Assembly: GCF_009764645.1 (NCBI RefSeq)
Contig: NZ_RWIM01000113.1
Span: 1 to 52,076 of the forward strand
Reading direction: 5' to 3'
DNA: 52,076 bases
Source of the DNA: Pseudomonas sp. PB106
GTDB lineage: Bacteria; Pseudomonadota; Gammaproteobacteria; Pseudomonadales; Pseudomonadaceae
Below the pieces are notes generated by a model, which saw only the letters and a list, made by a program, of their open reading frames with translations, had not been told where the DNA came from and did no database searches. Positions 1-8,470 of this stretch are shown here, in pieces; position 1 is the stretch's first letter; the number at the start of each line of letters is the position of its first letter. The position numbers were made by a program, and so were the translations under genes.

Positions 1-130
1 AACCTGAAAACCTTGTGGGAAGGTTCTGCCTGCTGCACACAGATTTAAACAGCCTCAATTCATCGGGTGGATGGCTGGCTCCTACAATTAAACGGAGTGC
101 AATCAGTTGGAGAATAGTCGGCTGACACAC

Positions 131-160
131 CGCTATCGCGAGCAGGCTCACTCCTACAGG
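131..160. repeat. REP-like arm, family A (single copy)
   Basis: This 30-bp arm contains CGCGAGCAGGCTCACTCC, the same sequence found as inverted pairs near 8.4, 13.2 and 15.5 kb. Only one arm is seen here, just downstream of the HD hydrolase stop codon. The first 130 bases of the window contain no gene I can support. Confidence 0.7.
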
Positions 161-164
161 GGAT

Positions 165-806
165 TTACGCAGTCCAGGGTGAATGGCGGATGACCTCAAC
201 GAAGTTCATCGGCTTGAACCCCGGCTCCTGATCCACCAGCACATCGGTCTTCACATTGCCAAACGTGGTCTGCGGACGATGGCGCAAGCCATCGGCGAAC
301 GCGCAGATGATGCACTCCTTGAAACCTTCCCCGCGCGGGTGCGCATGCACCACCGCTTCACGCTGCACAGTGCTGAACGCGGCGTAATCCATCCCCAGCA
401 CGTCCATTTCCACCCCAGCGGTTACCAGCGCCACGGTTGGCCGCAGATGCTTCGGCACGCCGGGCGTCGTGTGCAGGGCAATCGACAGCCAGACCTGTTC
501 GATATCGTCATCGCTCAACCCGTACGGCTTGAGAAACGCTGCCGCCGCGTTGGCGCCGTCGACTTCAAAGCGTTCGTCATCGCTGCGATGGCCTTCGACC
601 AGACCGAGGTCGTGGAACATCGCGCCGACGTAGAGCAACTCCGGATCGTAGGCCAGTTGCTGACGCTCGCCACTCAATGCGCCGAACAGGAATACCCGGC
701 GCGAATGGTGGTAAAGCAGATCGGACTCGATGTCGCGGATGTGCTCGGTGGTGGCGCGGGCGAGGGCGCTGTCGGGGATTTTGATACCGGCGATGGTGCT
801 ACTCAT
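165..806 (-). CDS. HD domain hydrolase, cyanamide-hydratase-like
   Basis: This is a 213-residue soluble protein with an HD metal-binding domain. YHHSRR supplies the first His (about residue 34), FHDLG supplies the HD pair (H65, D66), and further His residues lie near 112. The pattern HS-R-VF, FHDLG, RFEVDGANAA and IALHT resembles the cyanamide hydratase branch of HD proteins, which hydrate nitrile-like carbon; a different small-molecule phosphohydrolase role is also possible. A longer frame runs upstream to 917, but the ATG at 806 has GAGGAAA at good spacing, so that start is chosen. It is divergent from a GlxA-type regulator, a plausible controller. Family placement is moderately sure; the substrate is unknown. 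Confidence 0.8.
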   Translation of the reverse strand: MSSTIAGIKIPDSALARATTEHIRDIESDLLYHHSRRVFLFGALSGERQQLAYDPELLYVGAMFHDLGLVEGHRSDDERFEVDGANAAAAFLKPYGLSDDDIEQVWLSIALHTTPGVPKHLRPTVALVTAGVEMDVLGMDYAAFSTVQREAVVHAHPRGEGFKECIICAFADGLRHRPQTTFGNVKTDVLVDQEPGFKPMNFVEVIRHSPWTA

Positions 807-974
807 AACGGTTTCCTCGTCGAAAACGCCGTCGTGGCGCTGATGGGGAAAGTCTGTTCCCGGCGCTGAAAACGAACAATCGGCGCATGGCTGCGATCCT
901 TGCCAATCCACCTGCAAATCGTGCCAAGCTAAAAGATCGGACGATCTTTTGCTCTTGAAGGGGAATCAACAGCC

Positions 975-1940
975 ATGAGTAAAACCGTCGCCATCGTGGT
1001 GTTCTCCGGCGTGCAGTCGCTCGACGTCAGCGGCCCGATGGATGTGTTCGCCGAGGCCAACCGCTTTCTGGCGCCCGAGGATCACTATCGGCTTGAGGTG
1101 ATTGGTGTCGAACACGGCCCGATGGCCTGTTCCAATGGACTGAACTTGAATGCCCACCGGCATTTCAGTGAAGCCCTCGACGCCTATGACCTGCTGCTGG
1201 TCGCCGGTGGTCCGCAATTGCCCTTCATGAATTTCGGCAGCGCATTCGATACCTGGCTGCGTGAGGCCTGCGCCCGCGCCGAGCGCTTCGGTTCGATCTG
1301 CAACGGCGCGTTCATGCTGGCGCGGGCCGGATTGCTGGAGGGACGTACCGTCACCACGCACTGGAACGATGCCGAGGCGTTGGTGCAGTTGTGCCCGTCG
1401 ACGCAGGTCGAAGCCGATCGGTTGTATGTCGAGGACGGCACGCTGTACACCTCGGCCGGGGTCACGGCGGGGATCGATCTGTCGCTGTATCTGCTGGCGC
1501 GGGATCACGGCGCTGAGGTGGCGTTGAGCGTGGCCAAACGTCTGGTGGTGTTCACTCAGCGTTCGGGCGGCCAGTCGCAGTTCAGCCCGTTCCTCACGCC
1601 GCACGCGGAGCCGACGTCGGCGGTGGCGATGGTGCAGTTGTATGTGCTGGCCAATCTCACCGGTGATCTGACGATCGCCGATCTGGCCAATGCGGCGAAC
1701 ATGAGTGCGCGTAATTTCTCGCGGGTGTTTGCTCGGGAATCGAAGGTGACGCCGGCGGAGTTCGTTGAGCGGGCGCGGGTGGACGCGGCGCGGGTCATGC
1801 TGGAAAGCACCACGGCGCCGTTGAAGACCGTGGCGTATCAGTGCGGGTTTCGCGATGCGCAGCATATGCGCGGGGTGTTTAACCGGCGGCTGGGCGTGAC
1901 GCCACAGCAGTTTCGGCTGAATTTTGCGGTGATGGTTTGA
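975..1940 (+). CDS. GlxA family transcriptional regulator (DJ-1/PfpI + AraC)
   Basis: This 321-residue cytoplasmic regulator has two domains. Residues 1-200 form a DJ-1/PfpI-like fold with the nucleophile-elbow Cys in SICNGAF (C109). Residues 229-315 form an AraC-type double helix-turn-helix ending in GFRDAQHMRGVFNRRLGVTP. In GlxA relatives the amidotransferase-like domain is thought to sense a small molecule and is usually not catalytic. GAAGGGGA lies upstream of the ATG. It is transcribed away from the HD hydrolase at 165-806 and probably controls it; this is inferred from position only. The effector is unknown. Confidence 0.9.
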   Translation: MSKTVAIVVFSGVQSLDVSGPMDVFAEANRFLAPEDHYRLEVIGVEHGPMACSNGLNLNAHRHFSEALDAYDLLLVAGGPQLPFMNFGSAFDTWLREACARAERFGSICNGAFMLARAGLLEGRTVTTHWNDAEALVQLCPSTQVEADRLYVEDGTLYTSAGVTAGIDLSLYLLARDHGAEVALSVAKRLVVFTQRSGGQSQFSPFLTPHAEPTSAVAMVQLYVLANLTGDLTIADLANAANMSARNFSRVFARESKVTPAEFVERARVDAARVMLESTTAPLKTVAYQCGFRDAQHMRGVFNRRLGVTPQQFRLNFAVMV

Positions 1941-2118
1941 CCCTCACCCCAGCCCTCTCCCGGAGGGAGAGGGGGCCGATTCGGGGATATTGGGGAGATA
2001 CGCCGACGTGATGTTGCTGTACCGAATCCATAATCGACTCGATCTCTCAGGCCGGTGCATAGCGAAAGACACCTCGGTCAGTCCCCTCTCCCTCCGGGAG
2101 AGGGCTAGGGTGAGGGGC
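1941..2118. repeat. Long-range inverted repeat, family F
   Basis: Two ~36-bp arms (1941-1976 and 2082-2117) carry CCCTCACCCCAGCCCTCTCC and its near-perfect reverse complement. Each arm also contains its own small palindrome around CTCCCGGAGGGAG. The pair fills the gap between the convergent GlxA-type regulator and penicillin acylase genes, abutting both stop codons, and could act as a bidirectional terminator or mRNA stabiliser. The ~105 bp between the arms shows no gene. Confidence 0.85.
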
Positions 2119-2120
2119 TC

Positions 2121-4532
2121 TTAAGGTTTCGCCCGCATCGGCAACAGCTTCAACGTACCGTGCGTATTCGCCGTCACCTCTTCCTCGCTGAAATGCGCCT
2201 GCACGTACATCCCGTCGACGTACGCTTCAGCCTGATCGTCATAGTGACTGTCGAACGGCACACCACTCTGCCCAACCGGGTTGATCGTCAGCCCATGCGC
2301 CGGGTCAGCAAAATCCACCAGGCGCCGCGTCGACGGCCCATACGTCACCGGCCACGGCGCCGGGCCGAGCTTGGCGGAAAGATTGTTCGGCACTTCATGA
2401 CTGCCGGGTGCCGCAAACGGCCCGACATTAAAAATCCGCTCCAGCGGTTTTTGCTGCCCCAACGGATGGCCATGGGTCAGCGTGTGCGCCGCGCCCCATT
2501 TCCACTCGGCAGGGTTGTCACCGAGGGTCAGCTTCAAGTGCTGCATGCTCGCTGCCCACGCCGCGCGCACGACATCGGCACGGGTCTCTTTGGCCGGCGT
2601 GTTGCGGTTGTCCCACCACGGTGAATCGGCGTTCGCCGCCAGCCGTGGCAGCGCTGAGTCGATCACCCGCGTCGACAGCAAGGTGTCGAAGAAATCATTG
2701 CCCAACTCGTCTCGCATCGCTGCATCGGCGAGGTCGTAGAGGAACTGGTTGAACACCGTGGCGCTGACCGAATTCAGCGGATAGTCGCCCGGCCACTGCG
2801 CCAGTTGCTCGACCAGTTTCAGCTGTGCCGGATCGCTGACCACCTCACGCAATACCGGCAGCAATGGCGCGAGCAGACGCGGGCCATAATCGGTGGCGGT
2901 GCCCAATTGCAGTTTCTGGTTGGCTTCGTTGCTCCACTTCACGTTCTTGTCGCTGAGCTGGCGATTGAGCTGTTGGCCGCGATCGGCGAGGTTGTAGTAA
3001 CCGGGAATCTCCATGCCGGTCGGTGACAGCGGTTGGAAGTTGGCCGAGACGATGTAACCGCGCGGCGGGTTCTCTTCCTGCGGGTTGGCGCTGAACGGGT
3101 AGAAACCGTCCTTGTCCGCCTGATTGCTGCTGCCGTCGAGAATGAATTCCGGTCTGACCCCGGCCGGGCGCTTGGGCAGCAATGCCGAGGCCCACCAGGC
3201 GATATCACCCTTGGCGTTGGCGTAAACCAGATTCAGCCCCGGTGCCTGCACCTTGGCTGCGGCGGCCCGTGCCTTGGCCAAGGTGTCGGCGCGATTGAGC
3301 TGGTAGAAACCTTCGAGAATCGGGTTCGGCGTTTCCAGAAACGCCCACCACATTGCAATCGGGGTTTTGCCGGCAGCAGTGCCCAGCGCATCGTTGACGA
3401 TCGGTCCGTGGGGCGATTGGCGCAGGGTCAGGGTCACCGGCGTTTGGCCCTTCACGTTGATCTGCTGTTGGGTGACGAGCATGTCGGTCCACTGGCCGCG
3501 ATACCAGACCTGATTCGGGTTGTCCGGGTTGACCTTCTCGGCGATCAGATCCAGATCGTCGTTCTGAAACATGGTCAAGCTCCAGCCGAAATCGAGGTTG
3601 TGACCGAGAAACGCAAACGGCACCAGCGCCTGATGATGGCCGTACAACTCAAAGCCCGGCGCCGACAGTTGCGCTTCGTACCACACCGACGGCACCGAGA
3701 AACGAATGTGCGGGTCACCGGCCAGCAGCGGCTTGCCGCTCTGACTGCGGCTGCCGGCGATTACCCAGGCATTGCTGCCTTCGAACTGCGGCAAGCCGTT
3801 GTCGATCAGCGCCTGTTCGCTGAGGCGGGAGAGGGCATTGAGGTCTTTCCAGTCGCCGGCGGCGAGGCTCGGAATCGACTTGCCATGATCTTTGGCGAGC
3901 ACGCCCTTGGTCTGCCAGTCGAGGTCGAAAACGTTGAGGTAATCGGCGCCGAGTTGATCGCGCACGTAGGTCAGCAACGGTTCGGTGCGAAACGCCGCCG
4001 CAAAGCTGTAAGCCATGTAACCGGCGACGCTGATGCTGTCCTCGGCAGTGAACGGCCGTTTGGGGATGCCCAGCACGTCGAACTCGATCGGCGCGGCGTG
4101 GGTGTCCTGATATTGGTTGATGCCATCCAGATAGGCTTGCAGACCCTTCCACGCCGGCGATTGCTTGTCGAGGCTGGCGACATAACTGGCGGCGCGCTCA
4201 CGGATGCGCAGGCTGCGGAACAGCTTGTCGGTGTCGAGCAGTTTCGGCCCGAGCACTTCAGCCAATTCGCCACGGGCAAGACGGCGCATGGCTTCCATCT
4301 GGAACAGGCGATCCTGCGCATGCACGTAACCGAGGGCGCGATAGAGGTCGGTTTCGTTTTCGGCACGAATGTGCGGCACGCCGCGTTCGTCGTAGCGCAC
4401 GGTCACCGAACCTTGCAGGTTGCGCAGCTCGACCTGGCCTTGGCGCGTTGGCTGTTTGCTGTAGACGTACCAGCCGACGCCGGCGAGCAGGACAACGATG
4501 AGCAAGGCGAGAACGGTGAACACGCGCTTCAT
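2121..4532 (-). CDS. Penicillin acylase family protein (possible AHL acylase)
   Basis: This is an 803-residue Ntn-hydrolase precursor with an N-terminal hydrophobic segment (residues 4-23) for export. A ~230-residue alpha region follows, then the autoprocessing site QFEGSNAWV, where the Ser after Gly (S253) would become the N-terminal nucleophile of the beta chain. RGVPHIRAENETDLYRALGYVHAQDR is typical of the alpha chain, and AGDPHI follows the nucleophile region. Length and genomic position are like the HacB-type acyl-homoserine lactone acylases of pseudomonads (from memory, PA0305), but substrate cannot be read from sequence. The ATG at 4532 is preferred over an in-frame ATG at 4580 because AAGGAG precedes it. 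Downstream lies repeat F; upstream on the same strand is the DUF6436 gene. Confidence 0.88.
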   Translation of the reverse strand: MKRVFTVLALLIVVLLAGVGWYVYSKQPTRQGQVELRNLQGSVTVRYDERGVPHIRAENETDLYRALGYVHAQDRLFQMEAMRRLARGELAEVLGPKLLDTDKLFRSLRIRERAASYVASLDKQSPAWKGLQAYLDGINQYQDTHAAPIEFDVLGIPKRPFTAEDSISVAGYMAYSFAAAFRTEPLLTYVRDQLGADYLNVFDLDWQTKGVLAKDHGKSIPSLAAGDWKDLNALSRLSEQALIDNGLPQFEGSNAWVIAGSRSQSGKPLLAGDPHIRFSVPSVWYEAQLSAPGFELYGHHQALVPFAFLGHNLDFGWSLTMFQNDDLDLIAEKVNPDNPNQVWYRGQWTDMLVTQQQINVKGQTPVTLTLRQSPHGPIVNDALGTAAGKTPIAMWWAFLETPNPILEGFYQLNRADTLAKARAAAAKVQAPGLNLVYANAKGDIAWWASALLPKRPAGVRPEFILDGSSNQADKDGFYPFSANPQEENPPRGYIVSANFQPLSPTGMEIPGYYNLADRGQQLNRQLSDKNVKWSNEANQKLQLGTATDYGPRLLAPLLPVLREVVSDPAQLKLVEQLAQWPGDYPLNSVSATVFNQFLYDLADAAMRDELGNDFFDTLLSTRVIDSALPRLAANADSPWWDNRNTPAKETRADVVRAAWAASMQHLKLTLGDNPAEWKWGAAHTLTHGHPLGQQKPLERIFNVGPFAAPGSHEVPNNLSAKLGPAPWPVTYGPSTRRLVDFADPAHGLTINPVGQSGVPFDSHYDDQAEAYVDGMYVQAHFSEEEVTANTHGTLKLLPMRAKP

Positions 4533-4634
4533 GGTGACTCCTTGTACCTGCAGGATTGCCGCCCGTCGGGCTGCAAACAATTAGCACAGACCGTTGGGTC
4601 GGTGCAGCGCTGTCCTTGAAAAGTCCGGAATGCC

Positions 4635-5213
4635 TTACTTCGTTTCCACCGGCCACGGGCAATAACAGCCGACCGCCAGGGTGTGCGTGGCGTTGACCGG
4701 ACGATCGTCCGTCAGAGCGTTGAGAATCGGTTCGATGAAGCTGTTGCTAGAGTTGCAGGTCAGGCCTTCGCTGTACGGGCCGAAGTAGGCCAGTTTGCCA
4801 CTGCGATCCCAGATCGCCACGGCCGGGCTGGCGGGGACTTGTTCGGAGCCGGGCAATACGGTGATGGTTTTCAGGTTGCTGAGGGTCGCGGGCAACTGGC
4901 CGTGGCTGCCGGTTTTCTGCACCGCGAAAAACTCGACACCCTTGGCGCTGAACTGCTCGACCATCTCGTTCAGGTGCTGTTGATTGCCGACGTTGCAGGG
5001 GCAGGCCGGGTCCCAGAAGTGCACCAGACGAATCGGCCCGGGCCCGGCGAGATCGTCCGGCAGGCGCAGCGGATCGCCGGAAAACACCGCCGTGTGTTCG
5101 CTGAATGCGCGCAGGTAACGCCCCTGAAACCAGTCGTACGCCGCCCACAGCACCCCGGCGCAGATCAGCGCGAGCAGGCTGGCAAACAGTGCGGTGCGGT
5201 AGGGCGAACGCAT
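4635..5213 (-). CDS. DUF6436-type thioredoxin-fold membrane protein
   Basis: This 192-residue protein has one N-terminal membrane segment (about residues 7-27), placing the rest in the periplasm. VHFWDPACPCNVGNQ has the position and shape of a thioredoxin active site but as C-x-C (C71, C73) rather than C-x-x-C. VEFFAVQK and SPAVAIWDRSGKLAYFGPYSEG match the later thioredoxin strands with the cis-Pro. It is probably a periplasmic thiol-redox or binding protein; function is not established. It precedes the penicillin acylase gene in the same direction with about 100 bp between them, so cotranscription is possible. Confidence 0.75.
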   Translation of the reverse strand: MRSPYRTALFASLLALICAGVLWAAYDWFQGRYLRAFSEHTAVFSGDPLRLPDDLAGPGPIRLVHFWDPACPCNVGNQQHLNEMVEQFSAKGVEFFAVQKTGSHGQLPATLSNLKTITVLPGSEQVPASPAVAIWDRSGKLAYFGPYSEGLTCNSSNSFIEPILNALTDDRPVNATHTLAVGCYCPWPVETK

Positions 5214-5312
5214 GGTTTTCGATCCCGAAAAGGTGGGCTAGCTTGCCATGTCTGCCACGACAGATGAATATCGCAGGCCGATAAAGTCTGTTTACCGTTT
5301 TGGAATTCCCGC

Positions 5313-6260
5313 ATGCCTGCCACTTTCGACCCCGATCAGATCCGCGCCAGCCTCAAGCCTTTGGCCGAGTGGCAGCCGTTGTCGGACGAAGCCAAGGCTT
5401 ATCAGCGCTTTTATCAGACCGATTTTCCCGAGCGTGATGTGTGGCGTGGCATGGGCCGTTTCGAGGTCGATGGCTACGAACTGGTCAGCCATTGCTGGTG
5501 GCCGGAGAAGGTCAAGGCGACGCTGTTTTTGCTGCACGGCTATTACGATCACACCGGGCTCTATCGGCATGTGATTGAGTGGGCGCTGGATCAGGATTTT
5601 GCCGTGATCGCCTGCGACCTGCCGGGTCATGGCCTGTCGAGCGGGCCGCGCGCGAGCATTCGCGACTTCTCGGAATATCAGGACGTCCTGCAAGCCTTGT
5701 TCGCCGAAGCGCAGTCGATCGCGCTGCCGCAGCCGTGGCACTTGTTTGGGCAGAGCACCGGCGGCGCGATTGTGGTGGATCATTTGCTCAACCATGGCGA
5801 GAGCAGTCCGGCGCAGGGTCAGGTGATTTTGTTGTCGCCGCTGGTGCGACCTCGGGCGTGGGGTTGGTCGCAGTTAAGTTATTACGTGCTGAGGCCTTTT
5901 GTTCGAGGCATCGCTCGGCGTTTCAGCGAGAACTCGAATGACCCGGATTTTCTGCCGTTTCTGCTGAAAGATCCGTTACAGCCACGACGCCTGCCGACGA
6001 AATGGGTCGGGGCATTGTCGCGCTGGATCATCCGGGTCGAGCACGCGAAAAAAAGTCCGCGACGGCCACTGATCATTCAGGGCCAGGCGGACATGACGGT
6101 GGACTGGCAGCACAATTTGCAAGTGTTGAAGTGGAAGTTCGATCGACCGCAGATTCTGCTGCTGGCCGAGGCGCGGCATCATCTGGCGAATGAGACGGTG
6201 GAGATGCGTGAGGAGTATTTCGAGTTTCTGAGCAAGCGGATCAGGGGCCGGAATCTGTAG
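5313..6260 (+). CDS. Alpha/beta hydrolase (lysophospholipase/S33-like)
   Basis: This is a 315-residue alpha/beta hydrolase without an obvious signal peptide. LFLLHGYYDHTG holds the oxyanion HG motif (H75-G76). CDLPGHGLSSG follows, and the nucleophile elbow is FGQSTGG (S148). The catalytic His is likely in EARHHLANE near the C terminus. The pattern fits the monoglyceride lipase/lysophospholipase (serine aminopeptidase S33, Hydrolase_4) group; the natural substrate is unknown. It is divergent from the DUF6436 gene and followed by a REP pair. Confidence 0.88.
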   Translation: MPATFDPDQIRASLKPLAEWQPLSDEAKAYQRFYQTDFPERDVWRGMGRFEVDGYELVSHCWWPEKVKATLFLLHGYYDHTGLYRHVIEWALDQDFAVIACDLPGHGLSSGPRASIRDFSEYQDVLQALFAEAQSIALPQPWHLFGQSTGGAIVVDHLLNHGESSPAQGQVILLSPLVRPRAWGWSQLSYYVLRPFVRGIARRFSENSNDPDFLPFLLKDPLQPRRLPTKWVGALSRWIIRVEHAKKSPRRPLIIQGQADMTVDWQHNLQVLKWKFDRPQILLLAEARHHLANETVEMREEYFEFLSKRIRGRNL

Positions 6261-6277
6261 CGTTGGTGAGGGCCCTA

Positions 6278-6368
6278 TCGCTGGCAAGCCAGCTCCCACA
6301 GGGTTAAGTGTCGATCACGAATATTGTGAACACCCAAGAAAACAGTGGGAGCTGGCTTGCCAGCGATG
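6278..6368. repeat. REP pair (REPIN), family B
   Basis: Inverted arms TCGCTGGCAAGCCAGCTCCC at 6278-6300 and its reverse complement at 6344-6368 flank a ~43-bp spacer. The same pair occurs at 18391-18482 and 35518-35606. It sits between convergent genes. Confidence 0.9.
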
Positions 6369-6390
6369 GCGGCCTATCAGGCTCTGAAGA

Positions 6391-7122
6391 TTATTGCCCG
6401 ACCGCCAACCCAGCCCGAATCGCCGCCAACGCCGCCTGGTAATAAGCCTTGCCCTCAGCCGATTCGGCAAACGTCGCAAACTCTTCCAGCTCTTCATCCG
6501 ACAAATCGCGATAAACGTAGAGCAACGTGTTGTTCATGTCCGCGCCGATCTGATCCATCAAGCGCTGGCGCTGACCGTTCAACATGCCTTGCGCCTGACC
6601 GCCGCCGAGCAGCCCCGGAATCATCGAACTCAAACTGTCTGCCGCCACGCCAGCAATCGCCAGGCTCACTTCAGCCCCGGCTTCACGCGCCGGCAAGGCT
6701 TGGGCGAGGTGGCCGATGATCAGCAGGCGGCTGTCGCTGACCTGCATCTTCGGCAAACCCTTGGCGTTTTTCGCCAGTTGATCGCGGCGCGTTGCGAGCA
6801 ATTCAGCGGCGACGATTTTCTTGCCCAATGGCGATTGAAAGAAGGTCAGCGCCGGTTTCGGATCGGCGAGGGTCTGCCGCAATTGGGCTTCGGCGCGTTG
6901 ATCCACGGCCTGTGGGGCGAAGCGCTGGTTGCTGTTGTTCACCAGCGCCTGAAAGACTGCTGGCGGCAGGCTGTTCTGATAGCGCTGCTGCGCGGCGCTC
7001 AAGGCATCGTTGAAATGCGCGCGTTGTTCTGGCCAGCCGGCGACCTTGTACAGCTGATCGTGGCCGTCCGCCCAGGCGGGCAAAACACAGAACATCAACA
7101 GTGAAAAAAGCAAACGGCGCAT
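6391..7122 (-). CDS. DUF2059 domain-containing exported protein
   Basis: This 243-residue protein has a clear signal peptide (MRRLLFSLLMFCVLPAWA, cleavage after AWA). The C-terminal half contains the DUF2059 helical region (around LYVYRDLSDEELEEFATFAESAEGKAYYQA). DUF2059 proteins are periplasmic and of unknown function. The ATG at 7122 is chosen because AGGAG lies just upstream and the signal peptide begins there; the frame extends to 7260 without support. It is divergent from the 2OG oxygenase gene. Confidence 0.85.
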   Translation of the reverse strand: MRRLLFSLLMFCVLPAWADGHDQLYKVAGWPEQRAHFNDALSAAQQRYQNSLPPAVFQALVNNSNQRFAPQAVDQRAEAQLRQTLADPKPALTFFQSPLGKKIVAAELLATRRDQLAKNAKGLPKMQVSDSRLLIIGHLAQALPAREAGAEVSLAIAGVAADSLSSMIPGLLGGGQAQGMLNGQRQRLMDQIGADMNNTLLYVYRDLSDEELEEFATFAESAEGKAYYQAALAAIRAGLAVGQ

Positions 7123-7230
7123 AGGGACTCCTGTCAGCAGCGGACTATTCTCCGTGCGGTGCCGGTACTTGTCGAGAATTCGTAGCAAGCCGCCGCGTGG
7201 CTCTGTCGGATTTTTCGCCAGCGGCATACT

Positions 7231-7863
7231 ATGCGCGCCATGCAAATATCCTCTGAACACCCACTGCTGTTACGCATTGTCGACGACCTGGCCGAGCACG
7301 GCTGGTCGCAGCAGAACATATTCCTGCCCGCCGGTTTGACCCGCGAGCTGGCCGCCGAGTGCCGTAAACGTGAGGCCGAAGGTGAGCTGGCGCCAGCGGC
7401 AGTGGGGCGTGGGCCGTTTTCAGAGATCCGCGAGGGCATTCGTGGCGACCACATCCAGTGGATTGATCCGGGCCAGGCGGAGGCCAGCGATCGTTATCTG
7501 GACCTGATGGAGAGTCTGCGCGAGGCGCTCAACCGTGGTCTGTTCCTTGGTCTTGAAGACTTCGAATGCCATTTCGCCCTATACCCGCCCGGCGCGTTTT
7601 ATCGCCGACACGTTGACCGCTTTCGCGACGACGACAAGCGCATGGTCTCGGTGGTGGTCTATCTCAATGAGGCGTGGCTGCCGGAGGACGGTGGTCAGTT
7701 GCGCATGTACCTCAACGATGAACGCGTGCATGACGTGCAGCCTACCGGCGGTTGTCTGGTGGTGTTTCTTTCCGGCGAAGTGCCGCACGAAGTATTGCCG
7801 GCCCACCGCGAGCGCTTGTCGCTGACCGGTTGGTTCCGTCGCCGTGGCAACGAGCCGTTCTGA
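7231..7863 (+). CDS. 2OG-Fe(II) oxygenase (prolyl-4-hydroxylase-like)
   Basis: This 210-residue cytoplasmic protein carries the double-stranded beta-helix iron site: H127 and D129 in RRHVDRF, H186 in EVPHEVLP, and R196 in RERLSLTGW for 2-oxoglutarate. It is closest in layout to SM-20/prolyl hydroxylase-type oxygenases; the substrate is not evident. The ATG at 7231 or a second at 7240 could be used; neither has a strong Shine-Dalgarno. The stop codon is one base before the ATG of the DUF523 gene, so the two are probably translated from one mRNA. Confidence 0.87.
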   Translation: MRAMQISSEHPLLLRIVDDLAEHGWSQQNIFLPAGLTRELAAECRKREAEGELAPAAVGRGPFSEIREGIRGDHIQWIDPGQAEASDRYLDLMESLREALNRGLFLGLEDFECHFALYPPGAFYRRHVDRFRDDDKRMVSVVVYLNEAWLPEDGGQLRMYLNDERVHDVQPTGGCLVVFLSGEVPHEVLPAHRERLSLTGWFRRRGNEPF

Positions 7864-7864
7864 C

Positions 7865-8350
7865 ATGCACAAGATTCTGGTCAGCCGCTGCCTGTTGGGT
7901 CATCGCGTGCGTTACGACGGCGGCGCTAGCGGGCCGTTTGCTGTGCTTGAACAGTGGATTGCCGAAGGACGGGTGGTGCCGTTGTGTCCCGAGGTCGCAG
8001 GAGGATTGCCGACGCCACGGGCGGCGGCGGAGATTCCGGGCGGGCAGGGTGCTGAGGTGCTGGATGGCGTCGCTGCGGTGATCACCACTGATGGCGAGGA
8101 TGTCAGTGCGCAGTTTCTCGATGGCGCACGGCAGGCGCTGGAGCTGGTGCAGAAGCACGGGATTCGGGTGGCTGTGCTGAAAGCCAACAGTCCTTCTTGC
8201 GGGAATTTGCTGACGTATGACGGGACGTTCAGCGGTGTGAAGGTCTCCGGCGAAGGCGTCACCGCTGCGCTGCTCAAGCGCCATGGTGTGCAGGTTTTCA
8301 GCGAACTCGAATTGCTGCAGGCGGCAGAAGCCTTGGCCCAACTCGACTAA
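7865..8350 (+). CDS. DUF523 protein, TudS-like (2-thiouracil desulfurase family)
   Basis: This 161-residue protein has three conserved cysteines: C9 in SRCLLGHRVRYDGG, C41 in PLCPEV and C112 in ANSPSCG. In the characterised DUF523 member TudS, three Cys bind a [4Fe-4S] cluster that removes sulfur from 2-thiouracil. The same layout here makes an Fe-S-dependent desulfurase or related activity plausible, but the substrate is inference. The start at 7865 is preferred over an overlapping in-frame ATG at 7844 because the family begins just before the first Cys. It is coupled to the upstream 2OG oxygenase with one base between genes. Confidence 0.82.
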   Translation: MHKILVSRCLLGHRVRYDGGASGPFAVLEQWIAEGRVVPLCPEVAGGLPTPRAAAEIPGGQGAEVLDGVAAVITTDGEDVSAQFLDGARQALELVQKHGIRVAVLKANSPSCGNLLTYDGTFSGVKVSGEGVTAALLKRHGVQVFSELELLQAAEALAQLD

Positions 8351-8370
8351 AAACTCACCACAAATCCCGT

Positions 8371-8460
8371 GTAGGAGTGAGCCTGCTCGCGATCGCGGTG
8401 TGTCAGTTAACGGTTATGTCAACTGACCTGACGCCGTCGCGAGCAGGCTCACTCCTACAG
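8371..8460. repeat. REP pair (REPIN), family A
   Basis: Inverted arms containing GGAGTGAGCCTGCTCGCGA (from 8371) and its complement (ending at 8460) flank a spacer of about 35 bp. It lies between convergent genes. Other copies are at 13220-13307 and 15438-15526, with a lone arm at 131-160. Confidence 0.9.
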
Positions 8461-8470
8461 GTTTTTGTGT

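Noticed and set aside
3033..4619. 528-codon frame antisense to the penicillin acylase gene
   Set aside because: Low-complexity Arg/Val/Gly composition with no recognisable motif; produced by codon bias of the acylase gene.
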